Shown in pieces: positions 34,059 to 45,277 of a stretch of 64,000 nucleotides of DNA; positions within the stretch are counted from its first letter, which is position 1; every line of letters starts with the position of its first letter. A program made the position numbers and the translations under genes. The stretch is taken from contig VXBP01008602.1 of assembly GCA_013400115.1 (NCBI GenBank), forward strand, positions 129,957 through 193,956, read 5' to 3'. Source of the DNA: Rhinopomastus cyanomelas. Taxonomy: Eukaryota; Chordata; Aves; Bucerotiformes; Rhinopomastidae. Below the pieces are notes generated by a model, which saw only the letters and a program-made list of their open reading frames with translations, was not told where the DNA came from and made no database searches.

Positions 34059-34455
34059 CAACACTCCAGGTGTGGTCTCACCAGGGCAGAGTAGAGGGGG
34101 AGAAGAACCTCTCTTGATCTGCTAAAACCACCCCCCTTCTGATCCACCCCAGGATGCTGTTGGCCCTCTTGGCCACAAGAGCACATTGCTGGCTCATAGT
34201 CATCCTGCTGGCCACCAGGACCCCCATATCCCTCTCTCCTTCACTACTCTCCAACAGGTCAGTCCCCAGCCTATACTGGTACCTGGGGTTGTTCTTGCCC
34301 AGATGTCAGACTCTGCACTTACCCTTGTTGTACCTCATTACATTTCTCTCAGCCCAGCTCTCCGGCCTGTCCAGGTCCTGCTGAATGGCAGCCCAGTCTG
34401 CAGGGGTGTTGGCGACACCACCCAGCTCTGTGTCACCAGCAAATTTATTCCAGAT
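34059..34455 (-). mobile_element. CR1 LINE, reverse-transcriptase motif C and downstream region
   Basis: On the minus strand it begins 'NKFAGDTELGGVANTPADWA' (34449 downward) and continues 'AIQQDLDRPESWAERN', 'YNKGKCRV', 'LATRMTMSQQCALVAKRANS' equivalents and 'LVRPHLEC'. The catalytic FADD is changed to FAGD (34443-34432), a one-base change that should abolish reverse transcription. It is homologous to 62432-62830. The element faces away from 34456-34824. Confidence 0.9.
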
Positions 34456-34824
34456 GGAATAAATTCTTGTCCAGGCTGAGAGTGCTGAAGAGGTGAAGGC
34501 TCTGGCAGGACCTTATAGTGACCTTCCAGTCCATCAAGGGGGCTGTCAGAGGGCTGGGGAAGGCTGCTCCCTAGGGCAGGGAACAATTGGATGAGGGGTC
34601 TTGGTTTGAAGCTGGCAAAGGGCAGAGTGAGGCTGGACAGGAGGAAAAAGTCATTGAATCTGAGGGTGAGGGATCCCTGGAACAGGCTGCCCAGAGGGGG
34701 GGGGCTGTCTGGGGCTCTGGACAACCTGGTCTGCTGAGTGCTGGCCCTGCTTGATGTAGGGAAGTTGGACTAGATGACCTTTGGCAGTTCCTTCCAACCC
34801 AACATGTTCTATGGTTCTGTGAAG
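34456..34824 (+). mobile_element. CR1 LINE, 3' portion, second subfamily
   Basis: It contains GGCTGGACAGGAGGAAAAAG, GGATCCCTGGAACAGGCTGC and GAAGTTGGACTAGATGACC, and ends with GTTCTATGGTTCTGTGAAG. It includes a run of nine G at 34696-34704. The subfamily is the same as the minus-strand 14214-14445 copy. The coding frame is broken. Confidence 0.9.
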
Positions 34825-35576
34825 AGCAGGAAGAAGCCATCTCTTAAGGGCAGGAGTTTCCTTGTAACTTGTCTGAACAGAAGCCTGATGCTCCAAACAG
34901 GTCTGGTGTTCTGGAGACCTACACAGCTGATATTGAGAGAGGATGATATTCAGAAGGGATGCAGGCACTTCTGACCCCTACTCCTCACCCCTCATTCACC
35001 ACCCAGGTAATGATGGCAGTTATTTACCCTCATGCACCTCCACAAAATACGAACTCTGCACACAAGTGCAGAGATTTTCAAGAAGCCACGATGATGTTTC
35101 TTTCCTCACAGGCTGGCAGACGCAGTCAGTTAGCATTGTGCCCTGTGTGTAATGGACATTCATTATTCATGTGGGGGGTGAGAGTGTATCTGCTTCAATT
35201 TATCACTTACTTCTTAAAGCCACCCTCACTAGGAGCCTGCGTGTGATTCCTGATGCACAAGGCAAGAGCTGTAGTAGCTGAGATATGGGAAATCTTCTGT
35301 TCTTGAGCAGTTTCCCGGGAGGGATTCATGCTGAGAAAAGACAGTGCAAGTGGTGACCTGACTGCTCTCCTCTAACACAAAGCCGAGGATGGCCAACGGT
35401 TTGAATCATCTTCTACTGGTCATTCCTTGCTTGATTTGCTCTTGCAGGAGGTCCTGGAAGAAGTTGTGTCTGCAGACTCTTCCCTGGGATCCCCGTCGCT
35501 CAGCTTTTCAATGTCACCTGCTCTGTGTTCTGTGAACGCTTCTCCCCAAGATAAACTTGTTTGGTCTGTGGCAGCA
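34825..35576. other. Intronic non-coding DNA, nothing recognised
   Basis: No repeat or exon signal was recognised between two CR1 fragments. Confidence 0.45.
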
Positions 35577-35622
35577 TTGACAAGGTCCCCTCCAATCCCT
35601 AATGATTCTGTGATTCTGTGAC
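35577..35622 (+). mobile_element. CR1 LINE, terminal tail only (about 45 bases)
   Basis: GGTCCCCTCCAATCCCTAAT followed by GATTCTGTGATTCTGTGACC. This is one of the shortest identifiable CR1 insertions here and belongs to the dominant subfamily. Confidence 0.82.
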
Positions 35623-38029
35623 CAGTTAATAATTAATGCAAAATGTTGGAGCTTCCAAGGCTGGAACGTGTGGACTTTATTGGATCGGTGGGGAATAGAT
35701 TGTGCTGCAGCTCATGACATTTCAGAAGATGAACGGACTCGGTTGGGTCTTCTGCTGGAAACTCTGACAATTACTAAAGTCTTAAATGATAGGTTTAGCT
35801 AAAGGGAAAGACTCACCTGTGTCCTAAAATGCCTCTAACAGAAGATGTTAAAAATCAAGGGTGTTATTAGAAGAATTCTTTCTCATCTGATCTTAGAAAA
35901 GGGTATGTGTTGAGGAGATGAAGGTTTCTTGACTGCTGGACACAACCACAGCAGTTTTACAGACTTCTTTTATCTGACAGCATAAAGTCCATGACATTCT
36001 CAGAGGATCTTTAGCTCTGTTGCTGCTACTCTTCTTACTCTGTGGCAGAAAGAGATTAACATTTCTCTTTTCTCCATAAAATGTTAACACTTCACTTGTG
36101 AAATCTCTTGGTCAAACCCTGGTGAGATACCTCAGTGAGGTGAACTGGTTGTGAACTGATCAGCTGCCAGTTGGGCTAAAATGTTGTTGACAAGGAAGTG
36201 TTTTAGATCTTTTGAACTGTGTTACAAAAAGAAATGGATCCTTAATTTTAAGCTGCTCACAAATGCTTTTGCCTCCCATAACCAAACTGATGTGGTGGAT
36301 GAGGGCTTTGTTCTCCACGTGCCGCACAACTCCAAAGAGCTGCACAGCTAATAACTCAATTTGTTGGGTAGTTCTCAGTTTCTCTGGTTTTCCTGAAGTT
36401 CCATGTTTCAATCTAGGTCTGAGGAGAGGAAGTGAGGCTTCTTGTTTGTTAGAAACACAACAAGCAGCTGCAGGAAGTGGTAGATGTGTCCATCTGTGTC
36501 TCCTGGGACTGCCGGCGCATTTCTGCCGCTCTAGGTTTTGATGAAGTACTTGTTGAAATCCCATTTGTGTGAGGAGCTGACAGCTCCATGGGGATCTCAT
36601 AATGGAAGAGGCGTGGGTTGCTTTTTTCCATGTTCTGCTTGTAGCTGGAGTTGGTTAATTGAGGTTTTCAGGAGGACAGATGTCAGACCTGGGATGTTTT
36701 CAAGAGCAGAGAGGTGTCGGATGATTTTGTTTTAGTGCTCTCCCTGGTTTTGGGGGTTACGTCTCATTGTGCATCTCCTTGTTCATCTTCTCAGCTGTAT
36801 TTCTGGAGAAACATGAAGCAGTGTGAGCGATGTGAACATCCCGTGGGTTGAGTTTGGGACTGGAATGCAGAGTGGGGTGTTTATCTGGGATTTGTAGGCT
36901 TTTCCACCTTAACAGCAAAACCAGGACATTTTTCTTTGTCCGTAGATCTCAGTAGTAAGGAGACCACCCTCTGCTTTTTGTAGCCTTAAGTCCAGAAGCA
37001 CAAATTTCCATTTACACAGTCTAACTTCTAGACTGAAAGCTGCGAGCTGCTAAATGCACCTTGGCTACTGTTAATGGAGGTTTTTTTTCACTTTCAAACC
37101 CAAAAGTTTAAAAGAGACCTAATTTGTGCTCCTGGTGAGCTGAACTTAGTAAACTGATGCATGCAAGTCTCTTCTGACGAGGACTGATAACGGCTGCTGG
37201 GGCTGCAGGTTGGTGCCACTTGTTTGTCTCACCGTGTGCCGAGCGGCTGTGACTCCTGCAGCTGTTCTGTGCTCTGGGCTTTCATCTTGCTGCCTTTGTT
37301 GCAGCAGTTTGTGGTTCTCCTTTTAAATATTTGCTTTTTGGTGGTTCAGGATGGCCAGTCCCATAAAAGAGGTATCAAAGCTGACTGATTTACAAGCAGC
37401 CTGGAACTTAAAAGCTGCTGGTCTCCTCTGCTCAGCAAATATTTACCGTTGCACCATGTGAATGCTTTATCTTAGGCATGAGCTTATTAAAAATAAATCA
37501 TCGTGTTCATTACCACTGCTCTTATCTGCTGGGTTGTGCTTTGGGATTCAAGCTATCACAGTGCTCTACTGCTGATGGAGTAGGGTGCTGGTGAAAGATC
37601 TTGTCTTTGACAGGGATGAAGGTTGATGTTTTCACTTATGAAATGAATGTGCTGAGAAGAGAACTTGCCCATCGTGCCCCTGGTAGCCCTTTTGAGCAAG
37701 AATTGAAGGTGACTTTACTACAGAATCACTCTCTGGGTCTCCAGCACTGAAGGTGGCTGCAAATGGTACTAATTGTGATGATGACCTGTGGTGTCTGCAA
37801 CTGTCCCTTATCTTTGAGACTGCTACTGTAGTGTTTAGACTGCAAAGATCGTTTTACTTCCCCATATCTGTATAAAGGGAGACATTATGAAGGTGTGAAG
37901 ATCTGGAATAGAAAGTGGCCCTTTGGTTCTTGGGAATGTTGACACCACATTAGGTTCCAGGTTCCCAATCCTTGAACATTAGGTTGAAACCATCCTTGAC
38001 ATTTCGTCTTCCAGCTCTGCCTTCCATTT
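35623..38029. other. Intronic non-coding DNA, nothing recognised
   Basis: No gene, RNA or transposon recognised. The frames at 36160-36600 (minus) and 36212-36541 (plus) overlap each other and have no splice context. Confidence 0.45.
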
Positions 38030-38464
38030 GTTGCAGAGCCATGAAGATGATGGAAGGAGAGGAACATCTCCCTTATGAGGAGAGGAGCTGGGTTTCTTTA
38101 GCTTGGAGAAAAGGAGACGGAGACTGAGGGGTGACCTCATTAATGTCTAGAAATATGTGAAGGGCGGGTGTCAGGAGGATGGAGCCAGGCTCTTAATGTC
38201 ACCTAGTGATAGGACAAGGGGCAGTGGGTGTGAGCTGGAACAGAGGGGGTTCCACATAAATGTGAGAAGGACCTTCTTCCCAGTGAGGGTGACAGAGCTG
38301 CCCAGGGGGGTTGCGGAGTCCCCTTCTCTGGAGATGTTTAAAACCCTCCTGGACATGTTCCTGTGTGACTTGGTCTAGGGGATCCTGCTAGGATCTAGGG
38401 GGATTGGACTGGATGATCTTTCAAGGTTCCTTCCAGTCCCTAATGCTCTGAGATTCTGTGATTT
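38030..38464 (+). mobile_element. CR1 LINE, dominant subfamily
   Basis: It encodes frames with 'GGCQEDGARLLMSPSDRTRG' and 'GFHINVRRTFFPVRVTELPR', with an 'EHWNR' deletion at 38295-38300. It runs to GGGGATTGGACTGGATGATC and a GATTCTGTGATTTT end. A local CTAGGATCTAGGG doubling at 38388-38400 replaces the usual GTGGCAGGGG. It is not functional. Confidence 0.93.
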
Positions 38465-39385
38465 TCACTGCAAGGGTTTGGGTACAAATCTTCCTCTTGC
38501 CCCACATATCCCCATTTCAGTTCAGTGAAAAGGATGCAGAAGCAGGGTGCCTACCAGAGATCTCCTTGGAGAAACTCCCTCAGAGGCACTACTTAGAATG
38601 GAGCAAGGCTCTGAGCAAAGGTGCTGTGACCCTTAGAAGCATTGTGGTACCTGCCTTCCGTAGGGCTTGGCATCGACACATCATCTCTGTGGCATCAGTG
38701 ATTCGTGTCCCTCATGCACCTGTCTCCTTCCCCTGACATTTCCTTGATGTTGGAATGTCAGTCATGTTTGTGTCCCCACAATCATAGCATCTCCAGGGGC
38801 TTCTGGTGACAGGAATTGACTTTACCAAGGACAGTGAGGTGCTGGTACGCAGCTGGGGCTGGGAGAGTTCTGTCTGCTGCCTCGCAAAAAATATGAGGAG
38901 GGGGGAGCCTTGTCCTGGGAAGAGCATGAAAATGAAAGATGAGATTGTTGGCTTCTGTCTGTCAAGTTCCTCAGACCCCCGTGGGAAAACACGTTTCTGA
39001 CGTAGCTGAGGCTTGAGGTTCCGTCTTGTGTTGCCACACAAGTCTTTTATTGGAAGAATTTTCACATGAAGACACTGCACGACATGGAATTCACTGTCTA
39101 AAATGTTTTGTTCTCATTACAGATCTGTTGGGCTACATTTGAGAGTTTTTCTTAACGTGATGTGGCCTGGGCCATTTCATTATATGACTTTATGTATAAT
39201 GTTCTATATTATACCACTTAAAAGGAGTGTGGTGTAGCTTTTGAGCTTGCAAGTAGCTATAACTACTGTAGTCCAAGTTGTGCAGAGGGTTTTACATGAG
39301 TAAACAGCAGTTCTAGAAGTAGTCTTGGCCATGATTTCTTGTATCAAAGTGGTAATTCCTTTGAATTAGAAAGGAAAGTGTGGAA

Positions 39386-39470
39386 CTTGGTCTGGGGGAT
39401 CCTGCTGTGGCAGGGGGATTGGACTAGATGATCTTTCGAGGTCGCTTCCAATCCCTGATGGTTCTATGAA
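39386..39470 (+). mobile_element. CR1 LINE 3' end, dominant subfamily
   Basis: It starts at 'GAACTTGGTCTGGGGGATCC', runs through GGATTGGACTAGATGATC and ends GATGGTTCTATGAAG. The next CR1 begins at once, giving two copies in tandem in the same orientation. Confidence 0.88.
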
Positions 39471-39715
39471 GAGTTTCAAGCTCAAAGAAGGCAGATTTAG
39501 ATATCTTAGGGAGCAATTCTTCATTATGAGGGTGCTGAGGCACTGGAACAGGGTGCTTGGGGAGGTTGTGGCTGCTCCATCTCTGGAAGTGTTCAGGGCA
39601 AGGTTGGATGGGGCTCTGGGGACCCTGGTGAGAGGTGTCGCTGCCCATGGCAGGGGGTTGGCACTGGGTGAGCTCTGAGCTCCCTTCCAACCTAATTCAC
39701 TCCATGACTCTTGTG
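39471..39715 (+). mobile_element. CR1 LINE 3' portion of another subfamily
   Basis: The frame 39466-39678 encodes 'FKLKEGRFRYLREQFFIMRV', 'LRHWNRVLGEVVAAPSLEVF' and 'RARLDGALGTLVRGVA'. The 3' end reads CTCCCTTCCAACCTAATTCA and then CCATGACTCTT. It differs clearly from the copy directly upstream, so the two inserted separately. Confidence 0.9.
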
Positions 39716-41214
39716 TTCTTTCCAGACTGAGCCACTGGGCTGTAGTTGAGCTCAGAAGAGCAGTTAAGATCATGCAGTTAGCAATGTTCTTTGCCTCTTG
39801 GGGTATGTTCTTACCCTATAGCTGTTGACTTGCAGCTTGAAGTCGATGCAGAAATCTTAATCTTTAATTATCCTTCCTACAGTGAGACACTCCACAGTGA
39901 CTAAGTATGTGGGTGTGGGGGCAGAAAATTGAATCTGGCCCCTTGCTGAGCTACTTTTTCAAAAGTGTTCCCCATGCTCATGGCAAAAGTACATGCTGGG
40001 CAACCGGGGAACGAGCAGTGTGTGCCCACACACGATGCAGCCCCGTGACTTGTGTGCTGTGCACACTGATCACTGCTTGTTGTGACAGCTTCAGCCTGCT
40101 CTCCTTTGGCTTAACAGTCAGAAACAGTCTTCTGCCTCCTGTTCTGAGCAGGCAGCAAAACCAGCGGGCAGTGCCAGGTGTGGGTGACATCTGAAAAGCC
40201 ACGTGAGTCCCCGAGACAGCCGGTGTCTTAAAGAAAGGTCCTGATCAGTAGCCCGGAGTCCTTCAACATCGCAGAGGCACCTGGTCAGAGTAGAGGTGGA
40301 TGATGAAAACCTTAAATGAAAATAGAGACTCGTTGGCTTTTTTCCTTTCAAAGGAAACCACAAACCTCTTTGGTGATAACTGATATCGAGGAGGATGGCC
40401 AAGTCCCTCTCCTTCTCTCACAAAGAATAAGAGTGGTTGTGTTAAAGGACTGGGATCTGAGTGACTTAAAACATCTGAAGAGTCTTCCAAGGAATCAAAC
40501 TAATCAGAAGAATAATTTGTAGGGAGGGCAGGAAGCTTAGGGTTTCAGATCCCCAGAAGTGAACATGGGGACTTGTTAGAACCCTTTGTTTTCACAGATT
40601 TGCTGCATAAATGTTGTTGGGTACTGGAGCAACAGGAGCAGGGAGGTTTCTGTCGCAGAGCTACTTGCTTTGAGTTGCTCCCCTGCCTGCTTGGCTGTGT
40701 TTTGCTATTCCTTGGGGCTACAAAGATAAGGTGATAGATAAACCTCCACAGCTTTATCAAGTATTTTATCTAATATTCTCTGCTGCTAAAAGCAACTTTT
40801 TTTGCCTGGGACTTATTCCAGTCAATGCCCTTGTTACCCTTTGGGTTTTCGTTTGAAGCAGAACGCAGTCAGAGAAATTGAAGCTGTTAAAATGAGAAGG
40901 AAGAAGCCTGGTGACGCCCCTGGAGCAGGTGGAGGCTGCTAGAAGGGGTTAAAGTGACTTCAGGCGATGGATGTGCAGGGGGAAGGAATCGCCCCTGAAT
41001 CAGCCATCTGCAGGGGGACACTGACATCTTGTGGGCTCAGCATGCAACTCGCCACCACGGATTTGCTGTTGGCCACTTTGTCCTTGGTGAGAGACGCTTT
41101 CATCTGCTGTTCTGTCCTGCTGCCTACAACTGGGGGCACCTGCACGTGCAGCCGTTTGGTGTTTAATGTGAACCTGTAGGAACCTGTTCTGGGATGGAAC
41201 GGTGAGACACTGTG

Positions 41215-41655
41215 GGCAATGTGCTGGTCAGGGCTCTGGAGAACAGTTGTGATGGGGAGAGGCTGGGGGAGCTGAGACTGCTCAGCGTGGAGAAGAGGAG
41301 GCTGAGGGGACACCTCACTGCTGTCTACAACTACCTGAAGGATGGGTGCAGTGAGCCAGGGGTTGGCCTCTTCTCTCTAGAGACTAGTGATAGGACCAGA
41401 GGAAATGGGGTCAGACTGTGCCAAGGGGAAGGTCAGATTGGATCTTAGGAAAAACAACTCAGAAGGAGTGGAGAGCCCTTGGAACACGCTGCCCAGGGAG
41501 AGAGTGGAGGCACCATCCCTGGAGGGGTTCAACAGATGGACAGCCAGGGTGTTTGAGGAGCTGGGTTAGTGGTTGGGGGTTGTAGGGTGGATGGTTGGAC
41601 TTGATGCTCTTGAAGGTCTTTTCCAACCTTGCTGACTTCATGATTCTATGAAATG
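41215..41655 (+). mobile_element. CR1 LINE about 170 bases upstream of exon 2
   Basis: Overlapping frames encode 'GERLGELRLLSVEKRRLRGH', 'LTAVYNYLKDGCSEPGVGLF' and, after a frameshift near 41420, 'VRLDLRKNNSEGVESPWNTL'. The 3' end is GGTCTTTTCCAACCTTGCTG and then CATGATTCTATGAAA. It belongs to the 'YNYLK' group of copies. It sits only 173 bases from the exon 2 acceptor, in the sense orientation. Confidence 0.92.
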
Positions 41656-41828
41656 CTCACTAAGTGAGGCTAAGAGGCTTCACATCACTCACGCCTGTTG
41701 TGAATTCAATGTGACCTTAGTGTCTCCTGTTGCTTTCTCCTTGCACCCTCCATTGTGAACCTTTTAAACCAGTGTTTCATAGGGACTTTCACAAACCTAA
41801 TTGCTTCTGTTTTCCTGCCTCCTTGCAG

Positions 41829-41906
41829 CAGTCAGCAGAGCAGCCAGCAAAGCAGCCACGACGATGACTCGTCCCGCTTCCTGAGCCCTCACGCGTGCAG
41901 CGACAG
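41829..41906 (+). CDS. GRAMD1B: GRAMD1B (Aster-B) coding exon 2, Ser/Gln-rich
   Basis: A 78-base exon joined in frame to exon 1: the AG left over at 30984 plus the C at 41829 makes Ser. The product continues 'SQQSSQQSSHDDDSSRFLSP' and then 'HACSD'. The acceptor has a strong pyrimidine tract and a branch site at 41800. The donor is AG|GTAAGG at 41907. Both ends are phase 2, so skipping keeps the frame. The first six bases form a CAGCAG (NAGNAG) acceptor that could remove one Ser. The (SSQQ)2 tract and the DDDSSRFLSP word match, from memory, the extended amino terminus of GRAMD1B and make this the more diagnostic exon. The segment is probably disordered and phosphorylated on serines next to acidic residues. 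Confidence 0.75.
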
Positions 41907-44900
41907 GTAAGGCTGTTTGCAGCAGAGCTGGGGCAATGCCTGGGGCCTCTCTGTGAAATCCCACAAGCTGCATTGTTGAGCACCTTCTTGATTTTCCCAA
42001 CAAGCCATGTGAATCACATTTCTTTCACCAACATCTAAAACGATGCATTTTTCGTCTATTGAAAAGTAGAACTTGTGGGACAAATGCATCCAACTCCTGA
42101 AGCAGCCCCTGTCTTCTTGTGACTCACTCCCCAGTAGGGTAACTGTTGTTGAAAGCTTCATCAAATTAGCTCCTGATGATTAGATTTGATTGGTATAAGC
42201 ATGTCATTTCATGCATGGTTCTGGTCCTCAGCAAAGACAACGTTGAGCTTGGCTGCTGTATTTTACTCCTAAAGTGTTGTGACAGTTGTGAGGGATCTAG
42301 AGCTCACGTGCAGCAGCTGGGCTGAGAAAAGCTACGAAGTTCCAGAAGAAACTCTTTACGTTTCTGGTCCTTTGGGTTGATTAATGACTGCTTCAGACTG
42401 CAGAGTTGGCACAAAAGCTGTGGAAAAACAAATGTGTATTTTTTGCCCATGATTTATGATTGTTGCTTTGCTCAGAGCCATGTGATTAAGAGTTTTGCTG
42501 AATCTTGCAGTTCATCTTTAGAGCCTGAATCTGCTTCATTCTCCTCTGCTGTGCACAGTCTGTGAGCCCTGAGCTGCTATTACCTTTCTATCCTGGGTCA
42601 GCTACTGCAGGATTGTTTCCCATCTGACATCACTGGGTCCCAGATGGAACTTTGGTTTCTGAAATCCCCTGTTACTTTGGAATTATGTTGTGTCTTACTT
42701 AGCTGGCCTTGTGACTGATGGTTGCCCACGGGAGGGCATGTGCTGAGGTTTGGAAACTGCTGCTTTTGTGCCGTGTAGTGGATTACAAGAAGCATCAGAA
42801 TGTGATGTCTTCTGCTCCCTGTGCTCCTGCCTGGACATGGTCCCTCAGAAGAGCCTTTTCTGGCCTGTTACTCAGCCTTCCCACATAAGCTGCCTGAGGT
42901 CGGAGTTCTTTCCTACTAGTTGTGCAGAAGGGCAGATGTCTGCTGAACTCAGATTTGCCTTTATGATGTTAAAAGCCAATGGATTGAGTAAGAACCGAGT
43001 AGTGGCTCAGTAGGCATCTGAGGAATTGACTCACTTGAGAGACCATTGTGACCCTGAAGAGCTAATTAATATCCCAGTGGAGTTTGGCTCAGAGTTAGCA
43101 CTTGGTTGTTGTAGCTAACCTTCTCCTCCATATGTTTCACTGCAGTTATCAGTGTCTCTGGTGCTGTGGAGCCTGGCATAACTGACTAGCAGAGAGCAGT
43201 GCTTGCAGCCAGGAAACAAAGGGTCTGACAGCAAAGCTTACCTGGCCTTCCTCTGCATGCTCTTACACCACTTGACTTGGGGTTGCTTGGGTTAGGCTCC
43301 ATGAACACTCAGATGGGGGATTTGTGTGCATAGCAGAAAGGGAATCATTTGGAAGTGCTGCCTGTTTCAGATGTAGTCTAAACTAGAGCCCTTAGATGGG
43401 TGCTAAGAATATCTTGCTGGCTGGGAGGAACAAGCTTTAGCTGCAGCACAGTCTTCTCTGACCTATTTATGCAGAGCCAGAGTGATATTGAGCCTGTTGA
43501 TCTCTTGTTGGGGACCTGCAATGTCCCTGCTGTCTGGATTTAATTAGGAGTAACTCTTGTTTTCGTAGAGGTTACTGATCTTGAGGTGATCCACGAGTGG
43601 GCTAGCCAGCTGTCTTTGCTACTTGGTGGGTTTTTCCTTCAGTTGCAGATGTCATTGTACGGGTCTGCACTGCTCTAGTCTTTGAGTGAAGCTTAAGCAC
43701 ATTGAGCTTGCTGTACTTTTTGTTTGGTTAGGGTGTGAAGCTGGATGTGAATTGGTCAGAAGGTGAACCATCTGTGAAAGCTTGCCATTTACTAGTGCTT
43801 TAGTGAAGTTAAATGGTTTCTGAGTCATTTGGACTCTCCTAGACTCTTGAAAATTGAGTAACGAGGGTCTTCCTTGCTGCTCTGCTGGTGGGTACTAACA
43901 AAAGGTCCTTCACCCCCGGGTTTGAAGCTCTCTCTCTTTGGTGATAAGGACATGCAGGCAGTTCTGTTCACTTGATCTTGATGTTGTACACCAGCTCTTA
44001 AAAAAACCACAGCCCAACCACCCAGGATTTCAACAGTCCTTTAAGTTGTGATAAAAGCTGAGTGGAGCAGGATGGAACAGGGGACAAGAACCCGTGTGGT
44101 GTGGTCTGGAGGGTGCACCTTCTCTTGGCTGGCTGCCTCTGCTATCGCAGGCAGAAGGAGCCTGTGCTGTGCTTGAAGGCTCAGAGCAGACAGAGCAAGC
44201 GAGGATCTGCACCAAGCCCAGTACATCTGGGAAAGTGCTGAAGGAAGCCATCCCAGCCAAAAGTGAAGGGATGCTAAGTTGCCTCTGGGTTAAAATAATG
44301 GAGAGGAATACTTAGCTGAGGATGGCTGAAACCTGGAGAGGACTTCTCAGTGACACATTTCCAGGGACCGTATTCCAACCCTCAGGTCTCATTGGAGAAG
44401 ACTGAAAACTTTGTTTTCCTGCTGGCAGAGGCTTTGGGTGCTCTCTGGCAATTCTTTTTGGGGTGTGAGTGCTGCTGTTGGCTGGTGCAGTGGGAAGTTC
44501 TGCCATGGTTCAGAACCCATGCCCCGAGAAGGCATCGTGCAGCTCAGCAGTGAGGCAGGGCTGCCATCTGCGAGTGTCTTCGCTGAGGAAAAAGCTCTCC
44601 TTCTGCAGAGTCATGTAAGTTGTCGTGTGTCTGTCATGCCTGGTTTATGCTGTGCTTCATGCAGATTTTATTTTGCCTTAGGGGGACTGTGTGCTTTGTG
44701 CATATTTTTAGAGCCCCAGAAGGGAGAACAGAGTGGGACAGTCTAGGAGGAGTGAGGTTTTGCATGAACTTGGGGCTCAGTTCCTTGCTCTCATTGCCTG
44801 GGTGAGTCATTTCACGTTGCTGTTTCTGAAATAAGGAGAATTCCTTTTCCTTCTCCTGAAAATGAAGGTGCTGAACTAAGCCTGAGTTGCTCAGAAGCTG

Positions 44901-45246
44901 GGACACCACAGCTGTGTCCGTGCAAAGGCAGAGCTGCGCTGCCGAGCGCCCCAGTAATTGCGCTCACAGTTGCAGCTTGACTTGACGTAGTTCAAGGGTG
45001 AAGAAGGTTAGGATGGAGACAGTGGGTGAGATGTTTGCAGACAACAGGCTCCATCATCACTGTAACAGGACAAGGTTATGTATGAGTTCAGCTTTCATCT
45101 AGATTAAGTCCAAGTTTATAAGCCTGCTTCTCCTTGAGCCAAGGACTGTTCTTTGTCATAACAGGCGCCCATCAAGTTTGGGACGCGGAGCACTTTTTAA
45201 TTAAAAAGTTAAGCTGCTGAACCATAGGAGAACTCAGTCCTTACAC

Positions 45247-45277
45247 TCAGGATAAACTGTTACAGGATAAACTGTTG
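45247..45277. repeat. Two-copy 15-bp tandem duplication
   Basis: CAGGATAAACTGTT occurs twice in direct succession (starting at 45248 and 45263). It is a simple local duplication in intron 2. Confidence 0.8.

Larger units (their letters stand above)
30985..41828 (+). other. Intron 1 of the GRAMD1B-like gene (10,844 bases)
   Basis: It has donor AG|GTATGT at 30985 and acceptor TTTTCCTGCCTCCTTGCAG ending at 41828. A good branch-point match, CCTAAT with the A at 41800, lies 29 bases before exon 2. The intron contains CR1 copies on both strands, mainly in the sense orientation. Outside these, 31000-34021, 34825-38029 and 39716-41214 hold nothing recognised. Confidence 0.7.
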
